This document shows, one piece after another, positions 59,799-64,000 of a stretch of DNA of 64,000 bases. The first letter of the stretch is position 1. Each line of letters starts with the position of its first letter. A program made the translations under genes and the position numbers. Source of the DNA: Vibrio ziniensis. GTDB taxonomy: Bacteria; Pseudomonadota; Gammaproteobacteria; Enterobacterales; Vibrionaceae. The stretch is taken from positions 2,604,001-2,668,000 of the forward strand of contig NZ_CP049331.1 in the NCBI RefSeq assembly GCF_011064285.1, given 5' to 3'. The notes beneath the pieces are model-generated. The model was not told the DNA's origin. It did not search any database and worked only from the letters and a program-made list of their open reading frames with translations.

Positions 59799-60558
59799 CA
59801 GTTCTTTCCTTTAACCAATGATCCATGCTACCTAAAGACTCATGTGCTGTGAGATCCACTTGCATTGGAGTCAGTGAAACAAAGCCATGCTCGATGGCAT
59901 AGAAGTCGGTACCTTCGCCTGCATCTTGTTCTTTGCCTGGAGGGCCTAACCAATAAATATCATGCCCACGAGGATCTTTCTGCTTAATCATGCTTTCGGC
60001 GTGATGACGAGCACCCAAGCGAGTCACTTTAGTACCCGCTAGATCTTCAAATGGCATATCTGGAATGTTTACATTCAATAGGCGGTTGGTTGGAATAGGT
60101 CGACGCAGATGTTGCTCTACCAATTGGCGAGCAATTTTTCCTGCAGTCGCAAAATGTTGATTACCGACTAATGAAAACGCTATTGATTGAACACCTAAGA
60201 AATGTCCTTCCATTGCTGCAGCAACCGTACCCGAATAAAGAACGTCATCACCCAGATTCGCGCCGTGGTTAATTCCCGTTAATACGAGATCTGGCATCGC
60301 ATCTTTTAACAGCTCGTTTAAAGCAAAGTGCACGCAATCCGTTGGTGTACCTTGCACCGAGTAAGTATTCGGAGCAACGATAGAGACACGCAAAGGCTGT
60401 TCTAGAGTTAACGAGTTTGATGCACCAGAGCGATTTCTGTCCGGAGCAACAATGATCACTTCCGCAAGATCAGAAATAGCGGCAGCTAAGGCGTGAATAC
60501 CATCGGCAAACACACCATCATCATTACTTAAAAGTACTTTTAGTTTTTTATCACTCAT
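59791..60558 (-). CDS. surE: 5'/3'-nucleotidase SurE
   Basis: Metal-dependent nucleoside monophosphatase active in stationary phase. Metal-site sequences [13 protein letters not shown] (about 8-20) and [19 protein letters not shown] (about 95-113) are intact. The frame opens with GTG two codons earlier; ATG at 60558 overlaps the truD stop by eight bases (ATGAGTGA) and gives 255 residues. Confidence 0.95.
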   Translation of the reverse strand: MSDKKLKVLLSNDDGVFADGIHALAAAISDLAEVIIVAPDRNRSGASNSLTLEQPLRVSIVAPNTYSVQGTPTDCVHFALNELLKDAMPDLVLTGINHGANLGDDVLYSGTVAAAMEGHFLGVQSIAFSLVGNQHFATAGKIARQLVEQHLRRPIPTNRLLNVNIPDMPFEDLAGTKVTRLGARHHAESMIKQKDPRGHDIYWLGPPGKEQDAGEGTDFYAIEHGFVSLTPMQVDLTAHESLGSMDHWLKERTDG

Positions 60559-61597
60559 ACACACGCTCTACAGGGATCTCTTCTATTAGTTCTCTCACAA
60601 TCGATGTAGCAAAGCTGCCAGCATCAAGAGCAAATTTTAACGTAATAGAATCACCCTCGATTTGCCAAGTTAAATCTTGTGCTTTCAACGAGATTGCTCT
60701 GCGGTCATGACGCATACGGTTACCACGAATTAGCTTCATTAGGTCTACTTCCGCATCAATGTGTTGTTGCTCTATCTTCTGCGCCTCTGCCTGTGTAGGT
60801 AAAGCGTTATCGCCCGCTAAAGCAGCTGAAATCTGAGCTTTATCCTGGTTAAGCAGTGCATTGAATTCCTCAACTTGCTCAGCATTGACCAGAATTTGTT
60901 CATCGTTTACTAAAGCGATATCCCCTTCGACAAAACGGTAGAAACAGTTTTGCTCGATACGAGAAGAAACAATACGGTTGAATACCCATGAACGTGCAGT
61001 AGAAAGATACAGGCTACGCTGATTCTGATTACGAGTACGGACGTTTTCACGCCCCCAACGACGCGCTTCCTCTAGGTTGTTGCCATCTTTACCAAAACGT
61101 TGGTTACCAAAGTAATTTGGTACGCCCTGTTTTGCGACCACCTCTAAGCGTTTCACCACTTCATCAACATCGGTTACTTCCGATAATGTCACTTCAAAGT
61201 AGTTACCCGCCAAGTCACCCGGACGTAACTTTTTGTTGTGGCGAGTCATGGCTAGAATTTCAATGCTCGGATGCTGTGATTGAAACAAAGCCAAATTCGG
61301 GAAACCCGCCGTAGGTAAGTGAACGCTCAGCCACTGTTCTGTCACGGCATGGCGATCTTTCAAGCCAGCCCAACTGACGTCTTTTGATTTTACGCCACAC
61401 GCTTTCGCCAGTTCATTAGCGACAAAACTGGTGTTCTCACCCGTTTTACGAATAGAAATCATCAGGTGTTCACCGCTACCGGCAAACTCATAACCCAGAT
61501 TTTCGATAACTTTAAAATCTTCTGGCTTCGCTTTTATTTTGCCTTTAGCTGTTGGTTTACCGCATAGGTAAGCCAGTGAAGATAGAATATCTGTCAT
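60551..61597 (-). CDS. truD: tRNA pseudouridine(13) synthase TruD
   Basis: Makes pseudouridine at position 13 of tRNA-Glu. The catalytic aspartate lies in the family sequence [15 protein letters not shown] (about residue 82); [16 protein letters not shown] near 155 is also typical. It has 348 residues. It lies ten bases after ispF. Confidence 0.96.
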   Translation of the reverse strand: MTDILSSLAYLCGKPTAKGKIKAKPEDFKVIENLGYEFAGSGEHLMISIRKTGENTSFVANELAKACGVKSKDVSWAGLKDRHAVTEQWLSVHLPTAGFPNLALFQSQHPSIEILAMTRHNKKLRPGDLAGNYFEVTLSEVTDVDEVVKRLEVVAKQGVPNYFGNQRFGKDGNNLEEARRWGRENVRTRNQNQRSLYLSTARSWVFNRIVSSRIEQNCFYRFVEGDIALVNDEQILVNAEQVEEFNALLNQDKAQISAALAGDNALPTQAEAQKIEQQHIDAEVDLMKLIRGNRMRHDRRAISLKAQDLTWQIEGDSITLKFALDAGSFATSIVRELIEEIPVERVYE

Positions 61598-61607
61598 TTT
61601 CTACTCT

Positions 61608-62084
61608 TTACGCTTTGATCAGTAATACAACCGCTTCGCATGCGATGCCTTCTTTACGCCCTGTGAACCCCAAACGCTCAGAAGTCGTTGCTTTCACATT
61701 GACATTGCCGATATCGGTTTCCAAATCTTCAGCAATAGCTGCGCACATCGCATCAATGTATGGAGCCATTTTCGGCGCCTGAGCAATGATAGTGACATCC
61801 GCATTGCCTAGACGGTAGCCCAGTTCTTTAACTCGGCGGTAAACATCTTTCAATAACTCACGGCTATCTGCACCTTTCCATTTATCATCGGTGTCAGGAA
61901 AATGTTTGCCGATATCACCCGCAGCAATCGCTCCGAGTAGGGCATCACTCAACGCATGCAAAGCAACATCGCCATCAGAATGTGCAATCAAGCCTTGCTC
62001 ATAAGGAACGGCAACACCACCAATAATGACAGGGCCTTCACCACCAAATTTATGCACATCAAAACCATGGCCAATTCGTATCAT
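61608..62084 (-). CDS. ispF: 2-C-methyl-D-erythritol 2,4-cyclodiphosphate synthase
   Basis: Fifth enzyme of the MEP isoprenoid pathway, forming the cyclic diphosphate. Metal ligands are in GFDVHKFG (D8, H10) and the [18 protein letters not shown] stretch (about 34-51). It has 158 residues. The ATG overlaps the ispD stop by four bases, coupling two steps of one pathway. Confidence 0.97.
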   Translation of the reverse strand: MIRIGHGFDVHKFGGEGPVIIGGVAVPYEQGLIAHSDGDVALHALSDALLGAIAAGDIGKHFPDTDDKWKGADSRELLKDVYRRVKELGYRLGNADVTIIAQAPKMAPYIDAMCAAIAEDLETDIGNVNVKATTSERLGFTGRKEGIACEAVVLLIKA

Positions 62085-62782
62085 GTTTGTTCCTTATTTC
62101 GGCTTAAATAGAACTCAGCCAACGCAAGATCTTCTGGCTGAGTAATTTTTATATTGTCTGCTCGACCATTGACTAAAGCCGGGCTTAAATTCAGTCTTTC
62201 AAATGCAGAAGCTTCATCAGTGATGTTAGCCTTACAAGCTAATCCATCAATTAAGGCATCACGTAAAGGTACCGTGCGGAACATTTGTGGTGTGAGTGCG
62301 TGCCAAAGATTCACACGCTCAACCGTATGATCAATGTTCTGCTGCTGATTGCTGCGCTTCATGGTATCTCGAACAGGTGCTGCGAGAATCGCCCCAACCG
62401 AGTGAATTTGCGCGCTTTCAATTAATCGAGAAACGTCCTGCTCAGTAAAACAAGGCCTTGCCGCATCGTGAACTAAAACCCAATCGCTGACTTCGTGTTT
62501 ACAGATGTAATTTAATGCAGATAGCACTGAATCGGCCCTTTCCTTACCACCATTGACTCGAATGACTTGAGGATGATTAGCCAATGCTAGCGTAGAGAAA
62601 TAGGGATCCGTTTCGCTGACGGCAACCACCACTTTCGATACTCTGGGATGCGCCAGCAATTTAGAGACCGTGTGTTCTAATACCGTTTTACCTAAGAGTT
62701 TTAAATATTGTTTCGGACGGTCAGCCTGCATTCGACTGCCAACACCGGCTGCTGGCACAACCGCAATAATTGCTTGATTCAT
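62081..62782 (-). CDS. ispD: 2-C-methyl-D-erythritol 4-phosphate cytidylyltransferase
   Basis: Third enzyme of the MEP pathway, joining CTP to MEP. The nucleotide-binding [19 protein letters not shown] is near the N-terminus, and [10 protein letters not shown] (about 102-111) is the family signature. It has 233 residues. It shares one base with the ftsB stop (TAATG). Confidence 0.96.
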   Translation of the reverse strand: MNQAIIAVVPAAGVGSRMQADRPKQYLKLLGKTVLEHTVSKLLAHPRVSKVVVAVSETDPYFSTLALANHPQVIRVNGGKERADSVLSALNYICKHEVSDWVLVHDAARPCFTEQDVSRLIESAQIHSVGAILAAPVRDTMKRSNQQQNIDHTVERVNLWHALTPQMFRTVPLRDALIDGLACKANITDEASAFERLNLSPALVNGRADNIKITQPEDLALAEFYLSRNKEQT

Positions 62783-63063
62783 TAACGGTTGTCCTCTCCA
62801 GTAACTCGGTAGAAAGTCTCACCACTTTTCACCATACCTAATTCATGACGTGCTCTTTCTTCTATGGCATCAAGACCTTGGCGCAAATCATCAATTTCAG
62901 CAAACATCTCTTGGTTACGTTGATGTAAGTTAGTGTTTACTTGCTCTTGAACTTCTATCTCAGCCGCAACAGCATGAAAATCAGAAATCCCGTTTTTCCC
63001 CTGCCATAAGCTGTATTGAAGGAAACCGAACAGCAGGGTTAATGTCACCGCAAGAACTCGCAT
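62782..63063 (-). CDS. ftsB: cell division protein FtsB
   Basis: Bitopic division protein that pairs with FtsL in the FtsQLB complex. One membrane helix (about 3-21, [18 protein letters not shown]) is followed by a coiled coil (about 28-70). The frame opens with TTG at 63081; ATG at 63063 begins MRVLAVTL, the family start, and gives 93 residues. It precedes ispD, as in E. coli and Vibrio. Confidence 0.93.
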   Translation of the reverse strand: MRVLAVTLTLLFGFLQYSLWQGKNGISDFHAVAAEIEVQEQVNTNLHQRNQEMFAEIDDLRQGLDAIEERARHELGMVKSGETFYRVTGEDNR

Positions 63064-63103
63064 TACTTTCACACTCGTCAATATTGGTAGAAATCTATGT
63101 ATA

Positions 63104-63133
63104 TAGAAAAAAGGCCGAATAACACGGCCTCTT
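63104..63133 (-). terminator. uppP terminator
   Basis: On the minus strand the stem AGGCCG / CGGCCT with loop TGTTATT is followed by six T. It separates uppP from ftsB. Confidence 0.88.
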
Positions 63134-63188
63134 TTATCAATTTGGATAGAAACGCTCTATTTATACCATAAGCACCGTTTTCAGGCGA

Positions 63189-63992
63189 CTAACGGCTTAG
63201 TAGAAAGGCAAATAAGCCTACACCTAAAATCAAACGATAAATCACAAATGGCGTCATGCCCATTCGAGAAATCAACTTCAAGAAAAAGAAAATACAAAGA
63301 TAAGCGCTCACAAATGAGGTCAGAATACCGGTTAGAAGAAACCCTAAGTGGATAGGCTCACCGCTAGTGACCAGTTTCAAACCTAAGTAGCTGCCCGCCA
63401 ATACGATAATCGGAATCGACATCAAAAATGAAAAACGTGCTGCCGCTTCGCGAGTAAAACCAAGATAAAGAGCCGCTGTAATGGTAATACCTGAACGAGA
63501 GGTGCCCGGAATCATAGCCACAGCTTGCGCAAAACCGATGAAAAGCGCTTTCTTCCAGCCAGCTTGATACTCATGAATATCCTGCTTAGCTGTTTTATCC
63601 ACATACCAAAGAGGAATACCGAAAATAATAGTGGTCGCAGCAATTACCCAAGCACTACGTAAGTAGACTTCGATAAAATCTTTCATTACCAAGCCAAAGA
63701 TACAAGCAGGGATCGTTGCTAAAATGATGCACCATGCCAAATTCGCTTCTTTACTTCTATCTCCTTTGAAGATCGAGGCAAAAAATGCACTCAACAGCGC
63801 TTTTACTTCGTTTCTGAAGTAAATCACAACCGCTGTCAGAGTTCCGACATGCACAGCTACGTCAAACGCTAAACCTTGATCAGCCCAACCCAATACTGCC
63901 GAAGGCAATATTAAATGAGCAGAGCTAGAAATTGGCAAAAATTCGGTAAACCCTTGAATTAAAGCCAACATAAATGATTCAAAATAACTCAT
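63189..63992 (-). CDS. uppP: undecaprenyl-diphosphatase (BacA type)
   Basis: Membrane phosphatase that recycles undecaprenyl diphosphate to the carrier used for lipid I, so it serves the same pathway as mraY. The two signature motifs [16 protein letters not shown] (about 15-30) and [17 protein letters not shown] (about 161-177) are intact in a 267-residue protein with about eight membrane segments. The gene begins eight bases from the window edge, so its upstream signals are not visible. Confidence 0.96.
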   Translation of the reverse strand: MSYFESFMLALIQGFTEFLPISSSAHLILPSAVLGWADQGLAFDVAVHVGTLTAVVIYFRNEVKALLSAFFASIFKGDRSKEANLAWCIILATIPACIFGLVMKDFIEVYLRSAWVIAATTIIFGIPLWYVDKTAKQDIHEYQAGWKKALFIGFAQAVAMIPGTSRSGITITAALYLGFTREAAARFSFLMSIPIIVLAGSYLGLKLVTSGEPIHLGFLLTGILTSFVSAYLCIFFFLKLISRMGMTPFVIYRLILGVGLFAFLLSR

Positions 63993-64000
63993 TGTTTTCT

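Overview
The window is a 64 kb stretch of ordinary, gene-dense chromosome from a marine gammaproteobacterium, almost certainly Vibrio (main chromosome). The support is gene order and protein sequence: rpoS-nlpD-pcm-surE-truD-ispFD-ftsB, recA-recX-alaS-lysC-csrA, an Arg/Ser tRNA array after csrA, the sodium-pumping oxaloacetate decarboxylase oadGAB, gshA-luxS, rpsP-rimM-trmD-rplS, degQ-degS, and rplM-rpsI-petABC-sspAB. I see no prophage, transposase gene, integron, CRISPR array or restriction/defence island. No convincing new biological system is present; the interesting material lies in RNA genes and intergenic repeats.

Layout. (1) 1-9010, minus strand: the dcw cluster read as rsmH-ftsL-ftsI-murE-murF-mraY-murD-ftsW (ftsW runs off the left edge), making peptidoglycan precursors and the septal synthase, with repeated ATGA overlaps. 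(2) 9197-9626: the RNase P RNA gene rnpB, carrying a 24-nt unit repeated three times near its 5' end. (3) 9718-13994: rsmI on minus, then lpoA-yraN-diaA-dolP on plus. (4) 14208-20502, minus: sspBA, the cytochrome bc1 operon petABC, rplM-rpsI and zapE. (5) 20654-23857, plus: zapG and two HtrA proteases, degQ and degS. (6) 24150-27743, minus: ffh and rpsP-rimM-trmD-rplS, followed by ypjD and corB on plus. (7) 30238-40219, minus: luxS, gshA, an M16 lipoprotein protease, yqaA, a quinone-oxidoreductase-like gene, and oadGAB. (8) 40615-41699: eight tRNA genes (six Arg-ACG, two Ser-GCT). (9) 41881-48759, minus: csrA, lysC, alaS, recX, recA, pncC. (10) 48875-53965: sulfate transporter cysPTWA on minus, with cysM divergent on plus. 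(11) 54242-63992: mutS on plus, then rpoS, nlpD, pcm, surE, truD, ispF, ispD, ftsB and uppP on minus.

The genes form a few functional themes. Cell wall growth and division: the dcw genes, lpoA, dolP, nlpD, ftsB, uppP, zapE and zapG. Envelope stress and proteolysis: degS and degQ, with a candidate sigma-E promoter before degQ. Stress and global regulation: rpoS, csrA, sspA and sspB, recA with an SOS box, and luxS. Sulfur supply: sulfate uptake feeding cysM, gshA and luxS.

Three copies of a roughly 150-170 bp terminal-inverted-repeat element without coding capacity sit after dolP, between degS and rplS, and between recX and recA. A second type of structured intergenic element, with CTCCCC/GGGGAG hairpins, lies on both sides of mutS. 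Gene starts were chosen by Shine-Dalgarno match and family length; several differ from the longest open frame and are noted individually.
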